Assembly: GCF_900113305.1 (NCBI RefSeq)
Contig: NZ_FOOW01000007.1
Location: 62,001-126,000, forward strand
Reading direction: 5' to 3'
Origin: Prevotella sp. KH2C16
GTDB taxonomy: Bacteria; Bacteroidota; Bacteroidia; Bacteroidales; Bacteroidaceae
Length of the DNA stretch: 64,000 nt
The position numbers were made by a program, and so were the translations under genes. Positions 1 through 9,166 of the stretch are shown in pieces (position 1 is the first letter of the stretch; each line of letters begins with the position of its first letter). The notes beneath the pieces were generated by a model, which saw only the letters and a list, made by a program, of their open reading frames with translations, did not search any database and was not told the origin of the DNA.

Positions 1-818
1 AGATACCCTTCAGCGGCGAGCTGAAGATCGGCCATAATGTGCAGATTGGGTATTTCGCGCAGAACCAGGCTCAGCTGCTCGACGAGAGTGTGAGCGTCTA
101 TGAGACCATCGACCGGGTGGCCACGGGCGACATGCGCCTTAAGATCAACGACCTGCTCGGAGCCTTCATGTTCGGCGGCGAGGCGTCGGAAAAGAAGGTG
201 AAGGTGCTGAGCGGAGGCGAGCGGAGTCGTTTGGCAATGATACGCCTGCTCCTCGAGCCCGTTAACCTGCTCATCCTCGACGAGCCTACTAATCATCTTG
301 ACATGCCCTCTAAGGATGTACTGAAGGAGGCCGTCAAGGCTTTCGACGGTACTGCTATCATCGTAAGCCATGATCGCGACTTTCTTGACGGACTTGTAAC
401 TAAAGTGTTCGAATTCGCGGACGGGCATGTAAAGGAACACATCGGAGGAATCTACGATTACCTGCAGGCTCATCATGCCGAGACAATCCACGAGGCACTC
501 GACGATCAGTCGTTGTCCCGGCGGCTTCCTGCGGTTTCTGAAAGCGTGCCTTCGGAGAACAAGAAGTCGTATATGGAGCACAAGGAGCAACAGAAGAAGC
601 TCCGTAAGACTCAAAAGGCTGTGGACGAAAGTGAGCGGAAGATAGCCCGGATGGAAGTGCGCATAGCCGAGCTCGACCGATTGTTCATGCAGCCGTCGAA
701 TGCCTCCAATATGGAGTTGGTAACGGAGTACACCTCTACCCGCCAGGCTCTTGACGCAGAAAACGAGCGGTGGATACAGCTCTCGGAAGAACTGGAGACA
801 CTGCAGAATCAAAGTTGA
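1..818 (+). CDS. ABC-F family ATPase, C-terminal part (5' end outside window)
   Basis: The reading frame is open from the first base of the window, so this is the 3' end of a longer gene. Visible are the second nucleotide-binding domain, with the ABC signature LSGGERSRL, Walker B LLILDEPTNHLD and the switch histidine in IIVSHDRDFLDG. After it comes a charged coiled-coil tail rich in Lys and Glu, like the C-terminal domain of Uup-type ABC-F proteins. ABC-F proteins have no membrane domain and act on the ribosome as translation factors or antibiotic-protection factors. Whether this is Uup, EttA-like or a resistance type cannot be decided without the N-terminal half and the inter-domain linker. 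It ends 39 bases before the M13 peptidase gene on the same strand, so the two may be co-transcribed. Confidence 0.9.
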   Translation, partial: IPFSGELKIGHNVQIGYFAQNQAQLLDESVSVYETIDRVATGDMRLKINDLLGAFMFGGEASEKKVKVLSGGERSRLAMIRLLLEPVNLLILDEPTNHLDMPSKDVLKEAVKAFDGTAIIVSHDRDFLDGLVTKVFEFADGHVKEHIGGIYDYLQAHHAETIHEALDDQSLSRRLPAVSESVPSENKKSYMEHKEQQKKLRKTQKAVDESERKIARMEVRIAELDRLFMQPSNASNMELVTEYTSTRQALDAENERWIQLSEELETLQNQS

Positions 819-857
819 AGAGAGAATATAGTCAAACATATTAAATAATCAGGTAAA

Positions 858-2891
858 ATGAAAATGAAACAAATCCTTCCGATTGCTATGTTCGCATCAG
901 TTCCCTTGATGGGAATGGGACAGAACAAGTCGGGTCTTGTCATGAAGAATCTGGACAAGACGGTGAGCCCCGCAGAAGATTTCTATCAGTTCGCAACGGG
1001 CGGTTGGCAAAAGAACTATCCGCTCCCGGCTGCCTATAGTCGGTTCGGCAGTTTCGACCAGCTACAGGAGGATAACAACAAACGCATCAACATCATCCTT
1101 TCCCAGCTGCAGAAAAAGAAGTTCGAGCAGGGTTCTACGGAGCAGAAACTTTCTGATTTCTACAAGCTGGCCCTGAATGTGAGTCGTCGGAATGCTGAGG
1201 GAATTGCCCCGGTTAAGCCGTTGCTTGCCGAGATAGAACAGGCTCATAGCGTGGATGCCCTCCGCAAATTGCAGCTCAAATATGCCGACCGCGGCTATGG
1301 AGTTCAGTTCGGTTCCTACTTCGCTGCGGATGAAAAGAATGTCAAGATGAACATCCTCAACATCAGCCAGAGCGGCCTGACACTTGGCCAGAAGGACTAT
1401 TATCTGAACAACGACGCGGCAACGAAGGCCATCCGCGACGCTTACAAGAAACACATTGCGCGCATGTTCAGGCTCTACGGTTTCACGGAAACCGAGGCGG
1501 AAAAGAGAAGCGCAGCCATTTTCAGACAGGAAACCCTGGTTGCCCTTATTTCCAAGAGCATGACGGAGCTTCGCGATCCGCAGGCCAATTACAATAAGAT
1601 GACCCTGAAGGAATTTGCTGCCAATTATCCGAACATTCCTCTTGAAGGTCTGGCAAAGGCAGAAGGTGTAAAGGCAGATTACATTCAGGAGATGGTAGTA
1701 GGTCAGCCTTCGTTCATGCAGGGACTTGACAAGCTCATGGAGATGCAGGCTGCCGACGAAATCAAGGCTCTCATGGAGTGGGATGTCATACAAGGTTCTG
1801 CAAGCTATCTGACCGATGAAATCCGTGAGGCTAACTTCGATTTCTTTGGCAAGACGATGAGCGGTCGCAAGGAAGACTATCCTCTCTGGAAGCGCGCGAC
1901 GAATCAAGTGGAGAATGCCATGGGCGAGGCTTTGGGCAAGATGTATTGCGAGAAATACTTCCCAGAGACCTCTAAGAAGATTATGGAGCAGCTTGTTTCT
2001 AATCTCCAGACCAGCCTTGGGCAGCGTATTGACGCCCAGACTTGGATGAGTGAGGCGACAAAAGCCAATGCCCACAAGAAGCTCGACAGGTTCTATGTGA
2101 AGATAGGATACCCCAACAAGTGGACCGATTACGGCAAGCTCGACATCAATCCGCAGAAAAGCTTCTATGAGAATGTGATGGCTTGCCGCAAGTTTGCCCA
2201 CGACAAACATATCGCCGATAGAGCCGGTAAGCCAGTAGACAGGGATGAGTGGCTGATGAACCCTCAGACCGTGAACGCCTATTACAACCCGACGACCAAT
2301 GAGATCTGTTTCCCGGCAGGCATTCTTCAGTATCCTTTCTTCGACCCGAAGGCTGATGAGGCCTTTAACTATGGTGCCATCGGCGTGGTGATAGGACACG
2401 AGATGACCCACGGATTCGACGACCAGGGACGGCAGTATGATGCCGACGGCAACCTGAAAGACTGGTGGACGGCAGAGGATGCAGAAGGTTTCAAGCAGCG
2501 CGCCGACATGTATGCCGACTTCTTCAGCAACATCAAGGTGCTTCCCGACCTGAATGCCAATGGTCGTTTCACCCTTGGTGAGAATCTTGCTGACCACGGA
2601 GGACTGCAGGTTTCATTCAATGCTTACAAGAACGCCACGGCAGAGAAGCCGCTCAAGGTGAAGGACGGGTTCACCGCCGACCAGCGTTTCTTCCTTGCCT
2701 ATGCCGGCGTATGGGGGCAGAACATTACCGAGCAAGAAATCCGCAACCGCGTAAAGCGTGATCCGCACGCCCTCGGCGAGTGGCGCGTGAACGGTGCCCT
2801 CCCGCATATCGATGCCTGGTATGAGGCCTTTGGCGTCAAGGCGGGCGACAAGTTGTTCATCCCGGAGTCGCAGCGTTTGCAGTTATGGTAA
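858..2891 (+). CDS. M13 (neprilysin/PepO-like) zinc metallopeptidase
   Basis: A 677-residue protein with an N-terminal signal peptide (MKMKQILPIAMFASVPLMGM), so exported to the periplasm or surface. The zinc site of M13 peptidases is intact: HEMTH at residues 514-518 supplies two histidines and the catalytic Glu, and ENLADHGG from residue 575 supplies the third ligand and the conserved Asp. The motif NAYYNPTTNEICFPAGIL is the family's substrate-binding NAYY-P region. Length is normal for bacterial PepO-like enzymes, which cleave small to medium peptides. Start is the ATG at 858; a second ATG at 864 is possible. Its last 7 bases overlap metA, which suggests translational coupling into the following run of genes. 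Confidence 0.93.
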   Translation: MKMKQILPIAMFASVPLMGMGQNKSGLVMKNLDKTVSPAEDFYQFATGGWQKNYPLPAAYSRFGSFDQLQEDNNKRINIILSQLQKKKFEQGSTEQKLSDFYKLALNVSRRNAEGIAPVKPLLAEIEQAHSVDALRKLQLKYADRGYGVQFGSYFAADEKNVKMNILNISQSGLTLGQKDYYLNNDAATKAIRDAYKKHIARMFRLYGFTETEAEKRSAAIFRQETLVALISKSMTELRDPQANYNKMTLKEFAANYPNIPLEGLAKAEGVKADYIQEMVVGQPSFMQGLDKLMEMQAADEIKALMEWDVIQGSASYLTDEIREANFDFFGKTMSGRKEDYPLWKRATNQVENAMGEALGKMYCEKYFPETSKKIMEQLVSNLQTSLGQRIDAQTWMSEATKANAHKKLDRFYVKIGYPNKWTDYGKLDINPQKSFYENVMACRKFAHDKHIADRAGKPVDRDEWLMNPQTVNAYYNPTTNEICFPAGILQYPFFDPKADEAFNYGAIGVVIGHEMTHGFDDQGRQYDADGNLKDWWTAEDAEGFKQRADMYADFFSNIKVLPDLNANGRFTLGENLADHGGLQVSFNAYKNATAEKPLKVKDGFTADQRFFLAYAGVWGQNITEQEIRNRVKRDPHALGEWRVNGALPHIDAWYEAFGVKAGDKLFIPESQRLQLW

Positions 2892-3700
2892 ACCGTGTGA
2901 GTCCGGTCCGGATAGCCGTTCTCAACCTGATGCCTTTTAAGGAGGTAACGGAGGCTGACTTCTTGCGGCTGCTCAAGGGGGTATCCACACCTGTGGAGGT
3001 AACATGGATGCGTCTTCGCACCCATGTCTCGAAACACACCTCGGCAGCTTATATGGAGTTGCACTACCGCTATTTCGACGAGTTGCGGCAGGAGCGTTTC
3101 GATGGTTTCATCGTAACGGGAGCTCCTGTCGAGCTTATCGACTTCGAGGAGGTGGACTATTGGGAGGAGTTGCGGCAAATATTCGACTGGGCTCATGCCA
3201 ATATGAAGAGTACGCTCTACATCTGCTGGGGAGCCCAGGCTGGGCTTTATCATTTTTTCGGAGTGCCCAAGTATGCGCTTCCCAGAAAGATGTTCGGCAT
3301 TTTCAGTCAGCGCGTTCTTTCCGCCGTTCCGCTTTTCGAGGGCTTTTCCGGGGAGTTCCCGATGCCGCACAGTCGGCATACGGAAATTCGGCGCAGCGAC
3401 CTGGAGCGGCATCCCGACTTGGAGATTCTTGCCGAATCGCCGGTAAGCGGCGTGAGCATGGTGATGACGCCGGATGCCCGTGAGGTCTTTATCACCGGTC
3501 ATCTGGAGTATGAACCTTATACGCTTGACAATGAATATCATCGCGACCTCGGCAGACGCGATGATGTTGACTTGCCGAAAAACTATTATGAGGCCGATGA
3601 CCCTTCTCTCAAGCCTGTCGACAGCTGGCACGAGTGGGCATTGCGGCTATATGAGAACTGGACTTCCCTGTATCTCGCAAAGAAACGACAGGATGCGTGA
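2885..3700 (+). CDS. metA: Homoserine O-acyltransferase, MetA family, N-terminally short
   Basis: A 271-residue MetA-type enzyme that acylates homoserine in methionine synthesis. The nucleophile Cys lies in LYICWGAQAGLYHFFG (C114) and the catalytic His-Glu pair in ITGHLEYEPYT (H206, E208). In MetA proteins the residue after GAP-V/L sets acyl-donor choice: Glu favours acetyl-CoA and Gly favours succinyl-CoA. Here the motif is TGAPVELIDF with Glu83, so I infer O-acetylation. The family usually has about 300 residues. This protein lacks roughly the first 30-35 (the usual lead-in before the LNLMP strand), and the sequence upstream in this frame belongs to the M13 gene and shows no MetA similarity. 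It overlaps the M13 gene by 7 bases and the next gene by 8. Confidence 0.9.
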   Translation: MVNRVSPVRIAVLNLMPFKEVTEADFLRLLKGVSTPVEVTWMRLRTHVSKHTSAAYMELHYRYFDELRQERFDGFIVTGAPVELIDFEEVDYWEELRQIFDWAHANMKSTLYICWGAQAGLYHFFGVPKYALPRKMFGIFSQRVLSAVPLFEGFSGEFPMPHSRHTEIRRSDLERHPDLEILAESPVSGVSMVMTPDAREVFITGHLEYEPYTLDNEYHRDLGRRDDVDLPKNYYEADDPSLKPVDSWHEWALRLYENWTSLYLAKKRQDA

Positions 3701-5534
3701 ACTTGAACTTTTGGCTCCCGCCAAGAATCTGGAATGCGGCATCGCCGCCATCGACCATGGTGCAGATGCCGTCTATATCGGAGCCCAACGCTTCGGCGCA
3801 AGGGCTGCGGCAGGCAACTCCGTGGAGGACATCGGGCGTCTCTGCGACTACGCGCATCGGTTCGGGGCGAAAGTATTCGCTACTTGTAACACGATTACAT
3901 ACAACGAGGAACTCGATTACATGCGGCGTGTAATCGACCAGTTAGCCGCTGTTGGCGTTGACGCTCTCCTCGTTCAGGACATGGCCACGCTGTCCATGGT
4001 GAAAGACATAGCCCTCCATGCCAGTACGCAATGCGACACACGCACGGCCGAGAAGGTGCGCTGGCTGCGCGGTCTGGGCTTTGTCCGGGCTGTGCTGGCC
4101 CGTGAGTTGTCTGTCGATGAGATTCGCGCCATCCACGAGGCCGTGCCCGAGATGGAGTTGGAAGTGTTTGTCCACGGTGCCCTCTGCGTGAGTTATTCGG
4201 GTGTCTGCTATGCTTCCCAGCATTGTTTTGGGCGTAGTGCCAACCGTGGCGAATGTGCCCAGTTCTGCCGGCTGAAGTTCGATTTGGTGGATGCCGACGG
4301 TCGTGATATAGAGCATCAGCGCCATTTGTTGTCGCTGAAGGATATGTGCAGGATCGATCATCTCGAGGAACTGGCTGATGCCGGGGCGTCTTCATTCAAG
4401 ATTGAAGGCCGGCTGAAGGATGTGGATTATGTGAAGAATGTGGTTTCGGCCTATTCGCAACGCTTGGACGACATCGTCCGGCGTCATCCCGACAGATACC
4501 GCCGGGCTTCCCTGGGGCGGGTGGAATATCATTTCACGCCCAATCTTGCGAAGACCTTCAATCGTGGTTATACCACCTATTTCCTGAAAGGACGGCAGCC
4601 GGATATCGCCAGTTTTGATACGCCTAAGGCTCTCGGTGAGTATGTGGGACGGGTGAAGGAACTGCGCGGCAACTCTTTTACTATGGCAGGAACGGCCTCC
4701 TTTGCCAATGGCGACGGCCTCTGTTTCCTCAACGAGGAACATGAGCTGGAAGGGTTCCGCGTAAATCGGGCGGAAGGCAACCGCCTCTTCCCGTTGCGCA
4801 TGCCGCCCCGTCTGCGTCCGGGTGTTGCGCTCTATCGCAACAAGGACGAGGCTTTCGAGAAGATTCTGGCAGGCCATACGGCGGAGCGGAAGATTCCCGT
4901 GGTCATGGAGTATGGGCTTGCGGCAACGGGTTTCGTGCTCCGCATGTGGACAAAAGACGGTCTCCTGAAGGGAGAAAGCCAGGTGGAAGCCGAACACCAG
5001 GAAGCCCGGAATTCCCAGGCTGACAATCTTCGGCGGCAGCTTTCGAAGTTAGGAAATACTCCCTATGTGTGCGAAGAGTTGAGGATAGAGGAGGGGGCCG
5101 CTGCCCTTTTCATCCCTTCGAGCCTGCTCTCCGAGCTTCGCCGCGCTTGTGTAGAGAACATGAAGCTTCTCCGCAGGCCGGTTCCGGAGAAGACGATAGA
5201 GCCTGGAACCCCTCTCGTTCCCGCTGCTGGCTGGCAGCCGGAGTATAGGGCCTATCCGTATTTATATAATATCTCCAACCAAATGGCCGTGAAATTCTAT
5301 GAAGATCACGGCTTGGTTCATCCCCGCGAGGCCTTCGAGCTGAGGCCTTCAGAGTGCCCACTCATCATGCAGTGCCGTCATTGCTTGCGCTATTCGCTGG
5401 GTTGTTGCGTGCGGCATGGCGGTCATAAGCCCTCTTGGCACGAGCCCCTCTTCCTGCGTTTGCCTGACGGACGCCGCTTCCGCCTTGAGTTTAAGTGTAA
5501 CGAATGTCAGATGAATATCTATGCGGAGAAATAA
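3693..5534 (+). CDS. U32-family peptidase / RlhA-like rRNA hydroxylation protein
   Basis: About 613 residues from the ATG at 3693. That ATG is chosen because the protein then opens with the typical MRELELLAPAKNLECG; the frame stays open further upstream but only inside metA. The N-terminal TIM-barrel-like U32 domain shows DAVYIGAQRFGARA, the conserved VFVHGALCVSYSG signature, and several cysteines (CYASQHCFGRSANRGECAQFC) of the kind that hold an iron-sulfur cluster. Characterised relatives (RlhA in E. coli) are needed for hydroxylation of a 23S rRNA cytidine, and others were described as collagenases; the RNA role is now better supported for this subgroup. A cysteine cluster near the C-terminus (CRHCLRYSLGCC and a later CNEC) may be another metal site. 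It overlaps metA by 8 bases and the next gene by 14. Confidence 0.85.
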   Translation: MRELELLAPAKNLECGIAAIDHGADAVYIGAQRFGARAAAGNSVEDIGRLCDYAHRFGAKVFATCNTITYNEELDYMRRVIDQLAAVGVDALLVQDMATLSMVKDIALHASTQCDTRTAEKVRWLRGLGFVRAVLARELSVDEIRAIHEAVPEMELEVFVHGALCVSYSGVCYASQHCFGRSANRGECAQFCRLKFDLVDADGRDIEHQRHLLSLKDMCRIDHLEELADAGASSFKIEGRLKDVDYVKNVVSAYSQRLDDIVRRHPDRYRRASLGRVEYHFTPNLAKTFNRGYTTYFLKGRQPDIASFDTPKALGEYVGRVKELRGNSFTMAGTASFANGDGLCFLNEEHELEGFRVNRAEGNRLFPLRMPPRLRPGVALYRNKDEAFEKILAGHTAERKIPVVMEYGLAATGFVLRMWTKDGLLKGESQVEAEHQEARNSQADNLRRQLSKLGNTPYVCEELRIEEGAAALFIPSSLLSELRRACVENMKLLRRPVPEKTIEPGTPLVPAAGWQPEYRAYPYLYNISNQMAVKFYEDHGLVHPREAFELRPSECPLIMQCRHCLRYSLGCCVRHGGHKPSWHEPLFLRLPDGRRFRLEFKCNECQMNIYAEK

Positions 5535-6531
5535 ATCCATAGTCCGGCAATTTCCTCTGTTGCTGTTGACGGTACTCACGCTCGCGTCGTGCTACCATCG
5601 TAAGCCCGTTACATCCGATGCGCTTCCCGTACAATATAGTGCCGCGCAGCTCGATTCCATCTCGTTCTATTCTCGTCATCACTATTCCGAGAACTTCAAT
5701 TTCGTGATGAAGGCCGATTCTCTCGTCCTGCTCCGTCAGCAGCCCGAGGAGTCGTTCAGCGAGCTGCTTACCACCGACTCGCTCACCGTGCGTCGCCACG
5801 ACCGGCTTGTGGTGGCGGATATCCGCATGCTGCCCACGGATTCCATTGACTCCGTCTGGGTTCAGGTGGCACGCGACCAGCATACAATAGGTTGGGTGCA
5901 CGAGTCCGACCTGCTTCCCGCCGTCGACCCCGACGACCCCATCTCGCAGTTTATCTCTACCTTCTCTGATGCCCATTTGCTGATATTCCTCATCATCATC
6001 GTCGTCATAGGGTTTGTCTATCTGATGCGGAAGATGCTCCGGGGTAATGCCCATATCGTGCATTTCAACGACATCGACTCGTTTTATCCCACGCTGCTGG
6101 TGCTCCTTGTGGCCTCGTCGGCCACTTTCTATGCCAGCATCCAGACCTTTGCCCCTGATATGTGGCGTCATTTCTATTTCCATCCCACGCTCAATCCCTT
6201 TGCCACGCCGCCCATTCTCTCGGTCTTTCTCATATCCGTTTGGGCAATATTGATAGTGGGACTGGCCGCCGTCGACGATGTCCGCCATCAGTTGCCGCTG
6301 GGCGAAGCCGTGATGTATCTCTGCGGGCTTGCTGCCGTCTGTGCCGTCGATTATATCATCTTCAGTCTCACCACGCTCTATTTTGTCGGCTATCTCCTCC
6401 TGATGGCATATGTTTATTTTGCCTTGCGCCAATATTTCCTGCACAACAGAGCCGGTTTCTTCTGCGGGAATTGTGGTGCGAAGCTCCATCATAAGGGCCG
6501 GTGTCCCCGTTGCGGAGCGGAAAACCTGTGA
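5521..6531 (+). CDS. Membrane lipoprotein with SH3-like region, multiple TM segments and C-terminal zinc ribbon
   Basis: A 336-residue protein that I cannot match to a named family. It opens with a lipoprotein signal (LLLLTVLTLASC, lipidated Cys24). Residues about 45-130 resemble a bacterial SH3 domain: strands around VLLRQQP, LVVADI and the typical end VQVARDQHTIGWVHESDL. About five hydrophobic stretches follow, the first being LLIFLIIIVVIGFVYLM. It ends with a zinc ribbon, CGNCGAKLHHKGRCPRCG. With an odd number of membrane spans the SH3 part would be periplasmic and the zinc ribbon cytoplasmic. Its start overlaps the U32 gene by 14 bases, so it probably belongs to the same operon. Function unknown. 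Confidence 0.8.
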   Translation: MRRNKSIVRQFPLLLLTVLTLASCYHRKPVTSDALPVQYSAAQLDSISFYSRHHYSENFNFVMKADSLVLLRQQPEESFSELLTTDSLTVRRHDRLVVADIRMLPTDSIDSVWVQVARDQHTIGWVHESDLLPAVDPDDPISQFISTFSDAHLLIFLIIIVVIGFVYLMRKMLRGNAHIVHFNDIDSFYPTLLVLLVASSATFYASIQTFAPDMWRHFYFHPTLNPFATPPILSVFLISVWAILIVGLAAVDDVRHQLPLGEAVMYLCGLAAVCAVDYIIFSLTTLYFVGYLLLMAYVYFALRQYFLHNRAGFFCGNCGAKLHHKGRCPRCGAENL

Positions 6532-6586
6532 GCATCTCACTCCAATTTCCCCACAAATAGGGATAGGCAGTAATGCCGGAATCCCG

Positions 6587-6594
6587 TAACTTTG
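6587..6594 (+). promoter_or_regulatory. Bacteroidota -7 box upstream of the TonB-dependent receptor
   Basis: The sequence TAACTTTG fits the Bacteroidota consensus TAnnTTTG and lies 13 bases before the receptor ATG. I see no clear -33 TTTG at the standard spacing. It implies a very short 5' leader. Confidence 0.65.
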
Positions 6595-6607
6595 CACCCG
6601 TAAAGTT

Positions 6608-9088
6608 ATGAAAAGTATCATGAATATGAAGTCTCTTGTGTGCGCAGCCTTTGCTGCCGTTGTATTTTCGCCGGCAGGAGCAGCCGGCATCGGTATTGAG
6701 AATCCTGTCGAGGGGAGCGTGCTTGCCGATACATCCCGTGTAGTCGACCTCGACGAGGTTCTTGTTATCAAGCAGCCCAAGGAGAGTTTCCGGTTGCGGC
6801 AGCAGCCAGTCAGCTCGTCCATGTATTCTGCCCGCGACCTGTTGGCTATCGGGGCTCGCGACCTTCGGGAGCTTTCAGCATTCGTGCCTTCGTTTACGAT
6901 GCCTAACTACGGTTCCCGCTATACCTCGTCAATGTATGTCCGTGGTATAGGAAGCCGTATCAACAGTCCGGCCGTGGGTATCTATGTCGACGGTGTACCG
7001 GTGATGAGCAAGAGTGCTTTCAATCAGCATTACTATGCCGTGGATCGTGTGGATGTACTCCGTGGGCCGCAGAGCACCTTGTACGGCTTGAATACCGAAG
7101 GCGGAATGGTGCGCATGTACACCCGCAATCCGTTCTCCTATCAGGGTACTGACATGGAGTTGGGATGGGGCACGCGCGCTTGGCGGAATGCCGAGCTGAC
7201 CCATTATAATAAGGTGAGCGGCAAGTTTGCGTTCTCCGTCGGCGGTTTTTATGACGGCCAGAACGGGTTCTTCCGCAACCAGACGACGGGCGACCGTGCC
7301 GACAAGTATGACGAGGCGGGCGGCAGACTCCGCCTGATGTGGCGGCCCACGCAGCGTCTCTCGTTCGAGGTGTTCGGCGATTACCAGTATGTAGACCAGA
7401 ACGGATTCCCTTACGGACGACTCAATCTTGAGACAGGAGAGACCGAATCTCCCGCCTCCACCTATCAGGGCTCTTACCGCCGGAATACGCTTGTCTCCGG
7501 TCTGAATGTCGGTTTCAAGGCCAATCACTTCGATTTGCACTATGCAACGAGCTATCAATGGCTGAAAGACTATATGATGATGGATCAGGATTACTTGCCT
7601 GTCGACTACATGCACTTGAAGCAATGGCAGCTGCAGAACGCCATGACCCATGAGCTTTCGCTGAAAAGCAACCATCCGGTAGGCGGTTTCTGGCACTGGA
7701 CTCTTGGTGCTTTCTTCTCTGCGCAGTGGCTTCGTACGGACGGGCCGGTATTCTTTGACGCCGACATGACCAATATGATGTATGGCATGCTTCAGCCGAT
7801 GATAGAACCGGTGATGTATAACGCCATCCTTGCAGCCTTCACGGGGCGCATGATAGGGCAGGGGGTTCCTCCTGCTGCGGCAGGTACTGCCGCTGCAGCG
7901 GCTGTCGAAAAGGCCGGCGGAGTGCATGTTACCGGCGTGGAGATGGGGGCTCCCGGCATTTATCGCACCCCGCAATTCAACCTTGGATTCTATCATGAGT
8001 CGAACTTCGATATAACCCGTAACCTTACTGCTACGCTCGGTCTGCGCTATGATTGGACGCATGCGAAGATAGCCTATGAGGCTTCCACTTTCATGGGAGT
8101 GAACGCGAGCGTGCTTGGCAAGGATGCCACGCGTTACCTTGCTTCATCGATTTCCGACCTTCTGAAGGATGATTTCAACCAGTTGCTTCCCAAGTTCGGG
8201 CTTACTTATAGGTTCCGGGACGGAAATGTATATGCTACCGTAACTAAGGGCTATCGCTCAGGCGGCTACAATATCCAGATGTTTGCCGACATCCTTCAGA
8301 ACGATGTCATGAGTGCTGTCCGTGGGCAGAAGGTTGACATGAGCCAGTTTGCCAGCGGCGATATCAATATCGAGCATACGGAAGCTAACTATCAGGACAT
8401 AGCAAAAACCATCTCTTACGAACCGGAGGTGAGCTGGAACTATGAGGTCGGTACGCATCTGAATCTCTTCAGGCGGGCTCTCCAGCTCGATCTCTCTGTT
8501 TTTTACATGCAGGTGCGCAATCAGCAGATAGCCGTCATGGCACCTGGCTTCAGCTACGGTCGCATGATGACGAATGCCGGCAGGAGCTATAGCGCGGGCA
8601 TGGAAGCTGCCCTGCGCGGCGCGGCCTTTGACAATCACTTCGACTGGTCGCTCTCCTATAGCTTCACGCGAGCCAAGTTCAAGGAGTATATGGATCTACA
8701 GACCGTGAACGGAGCGCCCGTTACGCTCGACTATAGCGGCAACTATGTGCCCTATGTGCCGCAGCATCAGCTGGCTGCGTTTGCCGACTATCGCTTTGAC
8801 ATCAATGGCTCATGGCTCAAGAACATTACCCTCGGGGCGAATATGAATGCGCAGGGCAAGATTTACTGGAACGAGGCCAACAGCTATTCACAGAAGTTCT
8901 ATGCGCTGCTGGGCGCTCATGCCGATGCCGATTTCGGACTCGTGAAGCTTTGCGTCTGGGCTCGCAACCTGGCCAGTACGAACTACAATACCTTCGCCAT
9001 CAGCAGCAGTGCCACTCGCACGACGGAGTATTTTGCGCATCGGGGCGACCCGTTCCAGATGGGCGTAGACCTAAAGTTCCATTTCTAA
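6608..9088 (+). CDS. TonB-dependent outer-membrane receptor
   Basis: An 826-residue outer-membrane receptor. After a signal peptide (MKSLVCAAFAAVVFSPAGAA; starts at 6608, 6620 or 6626 are all possible) comes a plug domain with SSMYVRGIGSR, VGIYVDGVPV and the strong signature VDVLRGPQSTLYGLNTEGG, then a 22-strand-type barrel ending in GVDLKFHF with a terminal aromatic residue. It lacks the N-terminal carboxypeptidase-like extension usual in SusC proteins and no SusD gene follows, so it is a classic transporter (iron chelate, cobalamin or similar) rather than a polysaccharide-utilisation receptor. An unusual Ala-rich stretch (GVPPAAAGTAAAAAVEKAGG) lies in what should be an extracellular loop. 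It has its own promoter and terminator and so is a single-gene unit. Substrate cannot be told from sequence. Confidence 0.92.
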   Translation: MKSIMNMKSLVCAAFAAVVFSPAGAAGIGIENPVEGSVLADTSRVVDLDEVLVIKQPKESFRLRQQPVSSSMYSARDLLAIGARDLRELSAFVPSFTMPNYGSRYTSSMYVRGIGSRINSPAVGIYVDGVPVMSKSAFNQHYYAVDRVDVLRGPQSTLYGLNTEGGMVRMYTRNPFSYQGTDMELGWGTRAWRNAELTHYNKVSGKFAFSVGGFYDGQNGFFRNQTTGDRADKYDEAGGRLRLMWRPTQRLSFEVFGDYQYVDQNGFPYGRLNLETGETESPASTYQGSYRRNTLVSGLNVGFKANHFDLHYATSYQWLKDYMMMDQDYLPVDYMHLKQWQLQNAMTHELSLKSNHPVGGFWHWTLGAFFSAQWLRTDGPVFFDADMTNMMYGMLQPMIEPVMYNAILAAFTGRMIGQGVPPAAAGTAAAAAVEKAGGVHVTGVEMGAPGIYRTPQFNLGFYHESNFDITRNLTATLGLRYDWTHAKIAYEASTFMGVNASVLGKDATRYLASSISDLLKDDFNQLLPKFGLTYRFRDGNVYATVTKGYRSGGYNIQMFADILQNDVMSAVRGQKVDMSQFASGDINIEHTEANYQDIAKTISYEPEVSWNYEVGTHLNLFRRALQLDLSVFYMQVRNQQIAVMAPGFSYGRMMTNAGRSYSAGMEAALRGAAFDNHFDWSLSYSFTRAKFKEYMDLQTVNGAPVTLDYSGNYVPYVPQHQLAAFADYRFDINGSWLKNITLGANMNAQGKIYWNEANSYSQKFYALLGAHADADFGLVKLCVWARNLASTNYNTFAISSSATRTTEYFAHRGDPFQMGVDLKFHF

Positions 9089-9110
9089 GAACTTACTTTG
9101 ATTGATTTTT

Positions 9111-9144
9111 GGGCAGTCTCCTCGTGAGGCTGCCCTTTTCTTTT
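9111..9144 (+). terminator. Rho-independent terminator of the TonB-dependent receptor
   Basis: A 10-bp stem (GGGCAGTCTC pairing with GAGGCTGCCC, one G-U pair) with a 5-base loop, followed by TTTTCTTTT, lies 22 bases after the receptor stop codon. Confidence 0.9.
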
Positions 9145-9166
9145 GGGGGGAGAAAAGGCGGGGCTC

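Noticed and set aside
1062..2597. A 511-codon open frame on the minus strand opposite the M13 peptidase gene
   Set aside because: The plus strand encodes a protein with intact family motifs. The minus frame has no motif and is the kind of shadow produced by GC-rich codon use.
2885..3700. Possible frameshift removing the metA N-terminus
   Set aside because: I translated the upstream sequence in this frame and found no MetA-like residues; the upstream bases are needed for the M13 protein C-terminus.
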